This document shows, one piece after another, positions 38,801 to 53,800 of a DNA stretch of 64,000 nucleotides. The stretch spans positions 38,389,952 to 38,453,951 of the forward strand of contig CM026397.1 in the NCBI GenBank assembly GCA_014843695.1, given 5' to 3'. The position numbers and the translations under genes are program-made. Origin of the DNA: Archivesica marissinica (taxonomy: Eukaryota > Mollusca > Bivalvia > Venerida > Vesicomyidae). The first letter of the stretch is position 1, and each line of letters starts with the position of its first letter. The notes under the pieces are model-generated. The model was not told the origin of the DNA. It saw nothing but the letters and a program-made list of their open reading frames with translations, and did no database searches.

Positions 38801-41800
38801 AAACAAACAGAAACATACAACCCTATCCAAACAAACAGAAACATACAACCCTATCCAAACAAACAGAAACATACAACCCTATCCAACNNNNNNNNNNNNN
38901 NNNNNNNNNNNNNNNNNNNNNNNNNNNNNNNNNNNNNNNNNNNNNNNNNNNNNNNNNNNNNNNNNNNNNNNNNNNNNNNNNNNNNNNNNNNNNNNNNNNN
39001 NNNNNNNNNNNNNNNNNNNNNNNNNNNNNNNNNNNNNNNNNNNNNNNNNNNNNNNNNNNNNNNNNNNNNNNNNNNNNNNNNNNNNNNNNNNNNNNNNNNN
39101 NNNNNNNNNNNNNNNNNNNNNNNNNNNNNNNNNNNNNNNNNNNNNNNNNNNNNNNNNNNNNNNNNNNNNNNNNNNNNNNNNNNNNNNNNNNNNNNNNNNN
39201 NNNNNNNNNNNNNNNNNNNNNNNNNNNNNNNNNNNNNNNNNNNNNNNNNNNNNNNNNNNNNNNNNNNNNNNNNNNNNNNNNNNNNNNNNNNNNNNNNNNN
39301 NNNNNNNNNNNNNNNNNNNNNNNNNNNNNNNNNNNNNNNNNNNNNNNNNNNNNNNNNNNNNNNNNNNNNNNNNNNNNNNNNNNNNNNNNNNNNNNNNNNN
39401 NNNNNNNNNNNNNNNNNNNNNNNNNNNNNNNNNNNNNNNNNNNNNNNNNNNNNNNNNNNNNNNNNNNNNNNNNNNNNNNNNNNNNNNNNNNNNNNNNNNN
39501 NNNNNNNNNNNNNNNNNNNNNNNNNNNNNNNNNNNNNNNNNNNNNNNNNNNNNNNNNNNNNNNNNNNNNNNNNNNNNNNNNNNNNNNNNNNNNNNNNNNN
39601 NNNNNNNNNNNNNNNNNNNNNNNNNNNNNNNNNNNNNNNNNNNNNNNNNNNNNNNNNNNNNNNNNNNNNNNNNNNNNNNNNNNNNNNNNNNNNNNNNNNN
39701 NNNNNNNNNNNNNNNNNNNNNNNNNNNNNNNNNNNNNNNNNNNNNNNNNNNNNNNNNNNNNNNNNNNNNNNNNNNNNNNNNNNNNNNNNNNNNNNNNNNN
39801 NNNNNNNNNNNNNNNNNNNNNNNNNNNNNNNNNNNNNNNNNNNNNNNNNNNNNNNNNNNNNNNNNNNNNNNNNNNNNNNNNNNNNNNAACAGAAACATAC
39901 AACCCTATCCAAACAAACAGAAACATACAACCCTATCCAACAAACAGAAACATACAACCCTATCCAACAAACAGAAACATACAACCCTATCCAAACAAAC
40001 AGAAACATACAACCCTATCCAAACAAACAGAAACATACAACCCTATCCAAACATACAGAAACATACAACCCTATCCAAACATACAGAAACACACAACCCT
40101 ATCCAAACAAACAGAAACATACAACCCTGTCCAAACAAACAAACAGAAACATACAACCCTATCCAAACAATCAAACAGAAACATACAACCCTAGACAAAC
40201 AAACAGAAACATACAACCCTATACAAACAAACAGAAACATACAACCCTATCCAAACAAACAGAAACATACAACCCTATCCAACAAACAGAAACATACAAC
40301 CCTATCCAAACAAACAGAAACATACAACCCTATCCAAACAAACAGAAACATACAACCCTATCAAACAAACAAACAGAAACATACAACCCTATCCCAAACA
40401 AACAGAAACATACAACCCTATCCAAACAAACAAACAGAAACATACAACCCTATCCAACAAACAGAAACATACAACCCTATCCAAACCAACAAACAGAAAC
40501 ATACAACCCTATCCAAACAAACAAACAGAAACATACAACCCTATCCAACAAACAGAAACATACATCCCTGTCCAACAAACAGAAACATACAACCCTATCC
40601 AAACAAACAGAAACATACAACCCTGTCCAAACAAACAAACAGAAACATACAACCCTATCCAAACAAACAAACAGAAACATACAACCCTAGACAAACATAC
40701 TGAAACATACAACCCTATCCAACAAACAGAAACATACAACCCTATCCAAACAAACAAACAGAAACATACAACCCTATCCAAACAAACAGAAACATACAAC
40801 CCTATCCAACAAACAGAAACATACAACCCTATCCAACAAACAGAAACATACAACCCTATCCAAACAAACAGAAACATACAACCCTATCCAAACAAACAGA
40901 AACATACAACCCTATCCAAACAAACAGAAACATACAACCCTATCCAAACATACTGAAACATACAACCCTATCCAAACATACAGAAACACACAACCCTATC
41001 CAAACAAACAGAAACATACAACCCTGTCCAAACAAACAAACAGAAACATACAACCCTAGACAAACAAACGGAAACATACAACCCTAGACAAACAAACAGA
41101 AACATACAACCCTATCCAAACAAACAGAAACATACAACCCTATCCAACAAACAGAAACATACAACCCTATCCAAACAAACAGAAACATACAACCCTATCC
41201 AAACAAACAGAAACATACAACCCTATCCAAACAAACAGAAACATACAACCCTATCAAACAAACAAACAGAAACATACAACCCTATCCCAAACAAACAGAA
41301 ACATACAACCCTATCCCAAACAAACAGAAACATACAACCCTATCCCAAACAAACAGAAACATACAACCCTATCCAAACAAACAAACAGAAACATACAACC
41401 CTATACAAACAAACAGAAACATACAACCCTATCCAAACATACTGAAACATACAACCCTATCCAAACATACAGAAACATACAACCCTATCCAAACAAACAG
41501 AAACATACAACCCTGTCCAAACAAACAAACAGAAACATACAACCCTATCCAAACAATCAAACAGAAACATACAACCCTAGACAAACAAACGGAAACATAC
41601 AACCCTAGACAAACAAACAGAAACATACAACCCTATCCAAACAAACAGAAACATACAACCCTATCCAACAAACAGAAACATACAACCCTATCCAAACATA
41701 CAGAAACATACAACCCTATCCAACAAACAGAAACATACAACCCTGTCCAAACATACAGAAACATACAACCCTATCCAACAAACAGAAACATACAACCCTA

Positions 41801-44800
41801 TCCAAACAAACAGAAACATACAACCCTATCCAACAAACAGAAACATACAACCCTATCCAAACAAACAGAAACATACAACCCTATCCAAACAAACAAACAG
41901 AAACATACAACCCTATCCAAACAAACAGAAACATACAACCCTATCCAAACATACAGAAACATACAACCCTATCCAAACAAACAAACAGAAACATACAACC
42001 CTATCCAAACAAACAGAAACATACAACCCTATCCAAACAAACAGAAACATACAACCCTATCCAAACAAACAGAAACATACAACCCTATCCAAACATACAG
42101 AAACATACAACCCTATCCAAACATACAGAAACATACAACCCTATCCAACAAACAGAAACATACAACCCTATCCAACAAACAGAAACATACAACCCTATCC
42201 AAACAAACAGAAACATACAACCCTATCCAACAAACGGAAACATACAACCCTATCCAACAAACGGAAACATACAACCCTATCCAAACAAACAAACAGAAAC
42301 ATACAACCCTATACAAACAAACAAACGGAAACATACAACCCTATACAAACAAACAAACAGAAACATACAACCCTGTCCAACAAACAGAAACATACATCCC
42401 TATCCAACAAACAGAAACATACAACCCTATCCAACAAACAGAAACATACATCCCTATCCAACAAACAGAAACATACAACCCTATCCAACAAACAGAAACA
42501 TACATCCCTGTCCAAACAAACAGAAACATACAACCCTATCCAAACAAACAGAAACATACAACCCTGTCCAACAAACAGAAACATACAACCCTATCCAAAC
42601 ATACAGAAACATACAACCCTATCCAAACAAACAGAAACATACAACCCTATACAAACATACAGAAACATACAACCCTGTCCAAACAAACAGAAACACACAA
42701 CCCTATCCAAACAAACAGAAACATACAACCCTATTCAAACAAACAAACAGAAACATACAACCCTATCCAACAAACAGAAACACACAACCCTATCCAAACA
42801 AACAGAAACATACAACCCTATTCAAACAAACAAACGGAAACATACAACCCTATCCAACAAACAGAAACATACAACCCTATCCAACAAACAGAAACATACA
42901 ACCCTATCCAAACATACAGAAACATACAACCCTATTCAAACAAACAGAAACATACAACCCTATCCAACAAACGGAAACATACAACCCTATACAAACAAAC
43001 AAACAGAAACATACAACCCTGTCCAACAAACAGAAACATACAACCCTATCCAAACATACAGAAACATACAACCCTATCCAAACATACAGAAACATACAAC
43101 CCTATCCAAACATACAGAAACATACAACCCTATCCAAACAAACAGAAACATACAACCCTATCACAAACAAACAGAAACATACAACCCTATCCAAACATAC
43201 AGAAACATACAACCCTATCCAAACAAACAGAAACAGACAACCCTATCCAACAAACAGAAACATACAACCCTATCCAACAAACAGAAACATACAACCCTAT
43301 CCAAACAAACAGAAACATACAACCCTATCCAAACATACAGAAACATACAACCCTATCCAAACAAACAAACAGAAACATACAACCCTATCCAACAAACAGA
43401 AACATACAACCCTATCCAACAAACAGAAACATACAACCCTATCCAACAAACAGAAACATACAACCCTATCCAACAAACAGAAACATACAACCCTATCCAA
43501 CAAACAGAAACATACAACCCTATCCAACAAACAGAAACATACAACCCTATCCAAACATACAGAAACATACAACCCTATCCAACAAACAGAAACATACAAC
43601 CCTATCCAACAAACAGAAACATACAACCCTATCCAAACAAACAGAACATACAACCCTATCAAACAAACAGAAACATACAACCCTATCCAACAAACAGAAA
43701 CATACAACCCTATCCAACAAACAGAAACATACAACCCTATCCAACAAACAGAAACATACAACCCTATCCAAACATACAGAAACATACAACCCTATCCAAA
43801 CAAACAGAAACATACAACCCTATCCAACAAACAGAAACATACAACCCTATCCAAACATACAGAAACATACAACCCTATCCAACAAACAGAAACATACAAC
43901 CCTATCCAACAAACAGAAACATACAACCCTATCCAACAAACAGAAACATACAACCATATCCAACAAACAGAAACATACAACCCTATCCTACAAACAGACA
44001 CATACAACCTTATCCAACAAACAGAAACATACAACCATATCCAACAAACGGAAACATACAACCCTATACAACAAACAGAAACATACAACCCTATCCAACA
44101 AACAGAAACATACAACCCTATCCAACAAACAGAAACATACATCCCTATCCAACAAACAGAAACATACAACCATATCCAACAAACGGAAACATACAACCCT
44201 ATACAAACAAACAAACAAACAGAAACATACAACCCTATCCAACAAACAGAAACATACAACCCTATCCAACAAACAGAAACATACAACCATATCCAACAAA
44301 CAGAAACATACAACCCTATCCAACAAACAGAAACATACAACCCTATCCAACAAACAGAAACATACAACCCTATCCAAACATACAGAAACATACAACCCTA
44401 TCCAACAAACAGAAACATACATCCCTATCCAACAAACAGAAACATACAACCATATCCAACAAACGGAAACATACAACCCTATACAACAAACAGAAACATA
44501 CAACCCTATCCAACAAACAGAAACATACAACCATATCCAACAAACAGAAACATACAACCTTATCCAACAAACAGAAACATACAACCATATCCAACAAACG
44601 GAAACATACAACCCTGTCCAACATACAGAAACATACAACCCTATCCAACAAACGGAAACATACAACCCTGTCCAACAAACAGAAACATACAACCCTATCC
44701 AACAAACAGAAACATACAACCCTATCCAACAAACAGAAACATACAACCCTATCCAACAAACAGAAACATACAACCCTATCCTACAAACAGAAACATACAA

Positions 44801-47800
44801 CCCTATCCAAACATACTGAAACATACAACCCTATCCAACAAACAGACACATACAACCCTATCCAAACATACTGAAACATACAACCCTATCCAAACAAACA
44901 AACAGAAACATACATCCCTATCCAAACAAACAGAAACATACAACCCTATCCAACAAACAGAAACATACAACCCTATCCAAACAAACAGAAACATACAACC
45001 CTATCCAACAAACAGAAACATACAACCCTATCCAACAAACAAACAAACAGAAACATACAACCCTATCCAAACAAACAAACAGAAACATACAACCCTATCC
45101 AAACAAACAAACAAACAGAAACATACAACCCTATCCAAACAAACAAACAGAAACATACAACCCTATCCAAACAAACAAACAGAAACATACAACCCTATCC
45201 AAACAAACAAACAGAAACATACAACCCTATCCAACAAACAGAAACATACAACCCTATCCAAACAAACAAACAGAAACATACAACCCTATCCAACAAACAG
45301 AAACATACAACCCTATCCAACAAACAGAAACATACAACCCTATCCAACAAACAGACACATACATCCCTATCCAACAAATGGAAACATACAACCCTATCCA
45401 ACAAACGGAAACATACAACCCTATCCAACAAACAGAAACATACAACCCTATCCAAACAAACAGAAACATACAACCCTATCCAAACAAACAGAAACATACA
45501 ACCCTATCCAACAAACAGACACATACAACCCTATCCAACAAACGGAAACATACAACCCTATCCAACAAACAGAAACATACAACCCTATCCAACAAACAGA
45601 AACATACAACCCTATCCAAACATACAGAAACATACAACCCTATCCAAACAAACAGAAACATACAACCCTATCCAACAAACAAACAGAAACATACAACCCT
45701 ATCCAACAAACAGAAACATACAACCCTATCCAACAAACAGAAACATACAACCCTATCCAAACAAACAGAAACATACAACCCTATCCAAACATACAGAAAC
45801 ATACAACCCTATCCAAACAAACAAACAGAAACATACAACCCTATCCAACAAACAGAAACATACAACCCTATCCAACAAACAGAAACATACAACCCTATCC
45901 AAACATACAGAAACATACAACCCTATCCAAACATACAGAAACATACAACCCTATCCAAACAAACAAACAGAAACATACAACCCTATCCAACAAACAGAAA
46001 CATACAACCCTATCCAACAAACAGAAACATACAACCCTATCCAAACATACAGAAACATACAACCCTATCCAAACATACAGAAACATACAACCCTATCCAA
46101 ACATACAGAAACATACAACCCTATCCAAACATACAGAAACATACAACCCTATCCAAACAAACAGAAACATACAACCCTATCCAAACAAACAGAAACATAC
46201 AACCCTATCCAACAAACAGAAACATACAACCCTGTCCAAACATACAGAAACATACAACCCTATCCAAACAAACAGAAACATACAACCCTATCCAAACAAA
46301 CAGAAACATACAACCTTGTCCAAACAAACAGAAACATACAACCCTATACAACAAACAGAAACATACAACCCTATCCAAACAAACAAACAAACAGAAACAT
46401 ACAACCCTATCCAAACATACAGAAACATACAACCCTATACAAACATACAGAAACATACAACCCTATCCAAACAAACAGAAACATACAACCCTATCCAACA
46501 AACAGAAACATACAACCCTATCCAACAAACAGAAACATACAACCCTATCCAAGCTGCTATAGAGACGACGGTGATCAACGACTCTGCTGTGTTTATAATG
46601 TACTGTGTTTGTAGGGTCAGGCGTTGGCAGTAAGCCTGGCTAAGGCTGGTATAGAGACAACAGTGATCAATGACTGCTATGTTTATAATGTACTGTGTTT
46701 GTAGGGTCAGGAGTTGGCAGTAAGCCTGGCTACGTCTGGTATAGAGACAACGGTGATCAATGACTGCTATGTTTATAATGTACTATGTTTGTAGGGTCAG
46801 GAGTTGGCAGTAAGCCTGGCTACATCTGGTATAGAGACAACGGTGATCAATGACTGCTATGTTTATAATGTACTGTGTTTGTAGGGTCAGGAGTTGGCAG
46901 TAAGCCTGGCTACGTCTGGTATAGAGACAACGGTGATCAATGACTGCTATGTTTATAATGTACTATGTTTGTAGGGTCAGGAGTTGGCAGTAAGCCTGGC
47001 TACGTCTGGTATAGAGACGACGGTGACCAACGACTCTGCTGTGTTTATAATGTACTATGTTTGTAGGGTCAGGCATTGGCAGTAAGCCTGGCTAAGGCTG
47101 GTATAGAGACGACGGTGATCAACGACTCTGCTGTGTTTGCCATTATGTCGAGAGTTAACAAGGTGATCATAGGAACACATACTGTCATGGCTAATGGAGG
47201 GTAAGTAAACTGTCTACAGTCAAACCTGTCTTAAACAGCCAGCATAGGAACACATACTGTCATTGCTAATGGAGGGTAAGTAAACTGTCTACAGTCAAAC
47301 CTGTCTTAAACAGCCAGCATAGGAACACATACTGTCATGGCTAATGGAGGGTAAGCAAACTGTCTACAGTCAAACCTGTCTTAAACAGCCAGCATAGGAA
47401 CACATACTGTCATGGCTAATGGAGGGTAAGCAAACTGTCTACAGTCAAACCTGTCTTAAACAGCCAGCATAGGAACACATACTGTCATGGCTAATGGAGG
47501 GTAAGTAAACTGTCTACAGTCAAACCTGTCTTAAACAGCCAGCATAGGAACACATACTGTCATGGCTAATGGAGGGTAAGTAAACTGTCTACAGTCAAAC
47601 CTGTCTTAAACAGCCAGCATAGGAACACATACTGTCATGGCTAATGGAGGGTAAGCAAACTGTCTACAGTCAAACCTGTCTTAAACAGCCAGCATAGGAA
47701 CACATACTGTCATGGCTAATGGAGGGTAAGCAAACTGTCTACAGTCAAACCTGTCTTAAACAGCCAGCATAGGAACACATACTGTCATGGCTAATGGAGG

Positions 47801-50800
47801 GTAAGTAAACTGTCTACAGTCAAACCTGTCTTAAACAGCCAGCATAGGAACACATACTGTCATGGCTAATGGAGGGTAAGTAAACTGTCTACAGTCAAAC
47901 CTGTCTTAAACAGCCAGCATAGGAACACATACTGTCATGGCTAATGGAGGGTAAGTAAACTGTCTACAGTCAAACCTGTCTTAAACAGCCAGCATAGGAA
48001 CACATACTGTCCTGGCTAATGGAGGGTAAGCAAACTGTCTACAGTCAAACCTGTCTTAAACAGCCAGCCGAGGGAATCACAGAAAGTGGCTGCTTATCAC
48101 AGGTGGCTGCTTAATAGAGGTCAAATGTATAACAAATCAACACATTGGGAATCTGGCAACTGGCTGCTTAATACAGGTTGGCTGCTTAATGGAGGTTACA
48201 CTAACACATGTTTGACTGTATATGTGGGACCTCCGTGGTGTTGGAACCTCTGTGGTGTAATGGAGGTTACACTAACACAGGTTTGACTGTATATGTGGAG
48301 TCTCCGTGGTGTTGGAACCTCTGTGGTGTAATGGAGGTTACACTAACACAGGTTTGACTGTATATGTGGGGTCTCCGTGGTGTTGGAACCTCTGTGGTGT
48401 AATGGAGGTTACACTAACACAGGTTTGACTGTATATGTGGGACCTCCATTGTGTTGGAACCTCTGTGATGTAATGGAGGTTACACTAACACATGTTTGAC
48501 TGTATATGTGGGGTCTCCGTGGTGTTGGAACTTCTGTGATGTAATGGAGGTTACACTAACACAGGTTTGACTATATATGTGGGGTCTCCGTGGTGTTGGA
48601 ACCCCTGTGATGTAATGGAGGTTACACTAACACAGGTTTGACTGTATATGTGGGGTCTCCGTTGTGTTGGAACCTCTGTGATGTAATGGAGGTTACATTA
48701 ACACATGTTTGACTGTATATGTGGGGTCTCCGTGGTGTTGGAACCCCTGTGATGTAATGGAGGTTACACTAACACATGTTTGACTGTATATGTGGGACCT
48801 CCGTTGTGTTGGAACCTCTGATGTAATGGAGGTTACAGTAACACAGGTTTGACTGTATATGTGGGGTCTCCGTGGTGTTGGAACCCCTGTGATGTAATGG
48901 AGGCTACACTAACACAGGTTTGACTGTATATGTGGGGTCTCCGTGGTGTTGGAACCCCTGTGATGTAATGGAGGTTACACTAACACAGGTTGTATATGTT
49001 TTAACAACTTATATTAATCACTCTCGTTGGCGCGGATGAAAGCGTATATGTGGTAATTCATGTGGGAGGAAACCAGAGTACCCGGAGAACACCAACCTGT
49101 CCAATCTGGCAGCCACCGTACCATCTCACATACTTCCCGGTCCGAGGATCGAACCCGGGTTGCATTGGTGAGAAACGAGCGGACTAACTGAACATTATTA
49201 TTTCTCCAGAGTGGTGTAATATAGTTTAGGTTTTATTTAAAAAAAAAAATATTTTTCAGGTTGAAGGCTGTCAGTGGGAGTCATGCAATAGCGCTGTCAG
49301 CAAAACATTACTCTGTACCAGTAGGTAGTCAGCAATACATTACTCTGTACCAGTAGGTAGTCAGCAATACATTACTCTGTACCAGTAGGTAGTCAGCAAA
49401 ACATTACTCTGTACCAGTAGGTAGTCAGCAATACATTACTCTGTACCAGTAGGTAGTCAGCAAAACATTACTCTGTACCAGTAGGTAGTCAGCAAAATAT
49501 TACTCTGTACCAGTAGGTAGTCAGCAAAATATTACTCTGTACCAGTAGGTAGTCAGCAATACATTACTCTGTACCAGTAGGTAGTCAGCAAAACATTACT
49601 CTGTACCAGTAGGTAGTCAACTCCCACTCAAATACTTCATGTTTCTTTTCATTTTAGTTATTAGGGCGGACAAGTGGCTACGGTCATTTGTTGCCTTCAA
49701 ATCTCTCCCCACCCCCTCTCACTACTGTGGGTTCGAATCCCGCTGGGTGTGTATCTATCTGTCCACTTGTTTGGATACAACACTGTGTACTAATATGTCA
49801 TACAAAGGGGGACAACTCATTCCAATGTGGGACATTTAAAATATCTATATAGAAAACGGTCCGTCGTCGATGGGAACCGTTTGTGTTTTTGCAAAAACAT
49901 TGTTCATTTTAAAGAAATGTTCACCACATAGCCCCATTGAATGAATATAAAGCTGGATGCTCTGTAGGGATACTGCAGGTGTATGATATACAAGATGGAT
50001 GCTCTGTAGAGATACTGCAGGTGTATGATATACAAGATGGATGCTCTGTAGGGATAATGAAGGTGTATGATATACAAGATGGATGCTCTGTAGAGATACT
50101 GCAGGTGTATGATATACAAGATGGATGCTCTGTAGGGATACTGCAGGTGTATGTATGGTATACAAGATGGATGCTCTGTAGAGATACTGCAGGTGTATGA
50201 TATACAAGATGGATGCTCTGTAGAGATACTGCAGGTGTATGGTATACAAGATGGATGCTCTGTAGGGATACTGCAGGTGTATGTATGGTATACAAGATGG
50301 ATGCTCTGTAGAGATACTGCAGGTGTATGATATACAAGATGGATGCTCTGTAGAGATACTGCAGGTGTATGATATACAAGATGGATGCTCTGTAGAGATA
50401 CTGCAGGTGTATGTATGATATACAAGATGGATGCTCTGTAGAGATACTGCAGGTGTATGTATGATATACAAGATGGATGCTCTGTAGAGATACTGCAGGT
50501 GTATGATATACAAGATGGATGCTCTGTAGAGATACTGCAGGTGTATGATATACAAGATGGATGTTCTGTAGAGATACTGCAGGTGTATGATATACAAGAT
50601 GGATGCTCTGTAGAGATACTGCAGGTGTATGATATACAAGATGGATGCTCTGTAGAGATACTGCAGGTGTATGGTATACAAGATGGATGCTCTGTAGAGA
50701 TACTGCAGGTGTATGTATGATATACAAGATGGATGCTCTGTAGAGATGCTGCAGGTGTATGGTATACAAGATGGATCCTCTGTAGAGATACTGCAGGTGT

Positions 50801-53800
50801 ATGTATGATATACAAGATGGATGCTCTGTAGAGATACTGCAGGTGTATGGTATACAAGATGGATGCTCCGTAGAGATACTGCAGGTGTATGGTATACAAG
50901 ATGGATGCTCTGTAGAGATACTGCAGGTGTATGGTATACAAGATGGATGCTCTGTAGAGATACTGCAGGTGTATGGTATACAAGATGGATCCTCTGTAGA
51001 GATACTGCAGGTGTATGATATACAAGATGGATGCTCTGTAGGGATACTGCAGGTGTATGTATGATATACAAGATGGATGCTCTGTAGAGATACTGCAGGT
51101 GTATGGTATACAAGATGGATGCTCTGTAGAGATACTGCAGGTGTATGTATGATATACAAGATGGATGCTCTGTAGAGATACTGCAGGTGTATGATATACA
51201 AGATGGATGCTCTGTAGGGATACTGCAGGTGTATTGTATACAAGATGGATGCTCTGTAGAGATTAGCAGGTGTATGATATACAAGATGGATGCTCTGTAG
51301 AGATACTGCAGGTGTATGGTATACAAGATGGATGCTCTGTAGAGATACTGCAGGTGTATGATATACAAGATGGATGCTCTGTAGAGATACTGCATGTGTA
51401 TGATATACAAGATGGATGCTCTGTAGAGATACTGCAGGTGTATGATATACAAGATGGATGCTCTGTAGAGATACTGCAGGTGTATGGTATACAAGATGGA
51501 TGCTCTGTAGAGATACTGCAGGTGTATGATATACAAGATGGATGCTCTGTAGAGATACTGCAGGTGTATGGTATACAAGATGGATGCTCTGTAGGGATAC
51601 TGCAGGTGTATGTATGATATACAAGATGGATGCTCTGTAGAGATACTGCAGGTGTATGATATACAAGATGGATGCTCTGTAGAGATACTGCAGGTGTATG
51701 ATATACAAGATGGATGCTCTGTAGGGATACTGCAGGTGTATGTATGATATACAAGATGGATGCTCTGTAGAGATACTGCAGGTGTATGGTATACAAGATG
51801 GATGCTCTGTAGAGATACTGCAGGTGTATGGTATACAAGATGGATGCTCTGTAGAGATACTGCAGGTGTATGTATGATATACAAGATGGTTGCTCTGTAG
51901 GGATACTGCAGGTGTATGTATGATATACAAGATGGATGCTCTGTAGAGATACTGCAGGTGTATGGTATACAAGATGGATGCTCTGTAGAGATACTGCAGG
52001 TGTATGTATGATATACAAGATGGATGCTCTGTAGATATACTGCAGGTATATGATATACAAGATGGATGCTCTGTAGGGATACTGCAGGTGTATGATATAC
52101 AAGATGGATGCTCTGTAGAGATTAGCAGGTGTATGATATACAAGATGGATGCTCTGTAGAGGTACTGCAGGTGTATGGTATACAAGATGGATGCTCTGTA
52201 GGGATACTGCAGGTGTATGATATACAAGATGGGTGCTCTGTAGAGATACTGCAGGTGTATGATATACAAGATGGATGCTCTGTAGAGATACTGCAGGTGT
52301 ATGTATGATATACAAGATGGATGCTCTGTAGAGATACTGCAGGTGTAGGATATACAAGATGGATGCTCTGTAGAGATACTGCAGGTGTATGATATACAAG
52401 ATGGATGCTCTGTAGAGATACTGCAGGTGTATGTATGATATACAAGATGGATGCTCTGTAGAGATACTGCAGGTGTATGATATACAAGATGGATGCTCTG
52501 TAGAGATACTGCAGGTGTATGATATACAAGATGGATGCTCTGTAGAGATACTGCAGGTGTATGTATGATATACAAGATGGATGCTCTGTAGAGATACTGC
52601 AGGTGTATGATATACAAGATGGATGCTCTGTAGAGATACTGCAGGTGTATGTATGGTATACAAGATGGATGCTCTGTAGAGATACTGCAGGTGTATGATA
52701 TACAAGATGGATGCTCTGTAGAGATACTGCAGGTGTATGGTATACAAGATGGATGCTCTGTAGAGATGCTGCAGGTGTATGGTATACAAGATGGATGCTC
52801 TGTAGAGATACTGCAGGTGTATGGTATACAAGATGGATGCTCTGTAGAGATACTGCAGGTGTATGGTATACAAGATGGATGCTCTGTAGGATACTGCAGG
52901 TGTATGATATACAAGATGGATGCTCTGTAGAGATACTGCAGGTGTATGGTATACAAGATGGATGCTCTGTAGAGATACTGCAGGTGTATGTATGATATAC
53001 AAGATGGATGCTCTGTAGAGATACTGCAGGTGTATGATATACAAGATGGATGCTCTGTAGAGATACTGCAGGTGTATGATATACAAGATGGATGCTCTGT
53101 AGAGATACTGCAGGTGTATGGTATACAAGATGGATGCTCTGTAGAGATACTGCAGGTGTATGATATACAAGATGGATGCTCTGTAGAGATACTGCATGTG
53201 TATGATATACAAGATGGATGCTCTGTAGAGATACTGCAGGTGTATGTATGATATACAAGATGGATGCTCTGTAGAGATACTGCAGGTGTATGATATACAA
53301 GATGGATGCTCTGTAGGGATACTGCAGGTGTATGATATACAAGATGGATGCTCTGTAGAGATACTGCAGGTGTATGATATACAAGATGGCTGCTCTGTAG
53401 AGATACTGCAGGTGTATGATATACAAGATGGATGCTCTGTAGAGATACTGCAGGTGTATGATATACAAGATGGATGCTCTTTAGAGATACTGCAGGTGTA
53501 TGGTATACAAGATGGATGCCTCTGTAGGGATACTGCAGGTGTATGTATGATATACAAGATGGATGCTCTGTAGAGATACTGCAGGTGTATGATATACAAG
53601 ATGGATGCTCTGTAGAGATACTGCAGGTGTATGATATACAAGATGGATGCTCTGTAGAGATACTGCAGGTGTATGTATGATATACAAGATGGATGCTCTG
53701 TAGAGATACTGCAGGTGTATGGTATACAAGATGGATGCTCTGTAGAGATACTGCAGGTGTATGATATACAAGATGGATGCTCTGTAGAGATACTGCAGGT

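Noticed and set aside
37953..46552. Telomere-like AACCCTA motifs in each unit
   Set aside because: Only one heptamer per 28-bp unit; not a telomeric tandem repeat.
37758..46562. Long plus-strand frames through the 28-bp array, including Ns
   Set aside because: Low-complexity repeat translation interrupted by an assembly gap; it lies within EIF2B2 intron 7.
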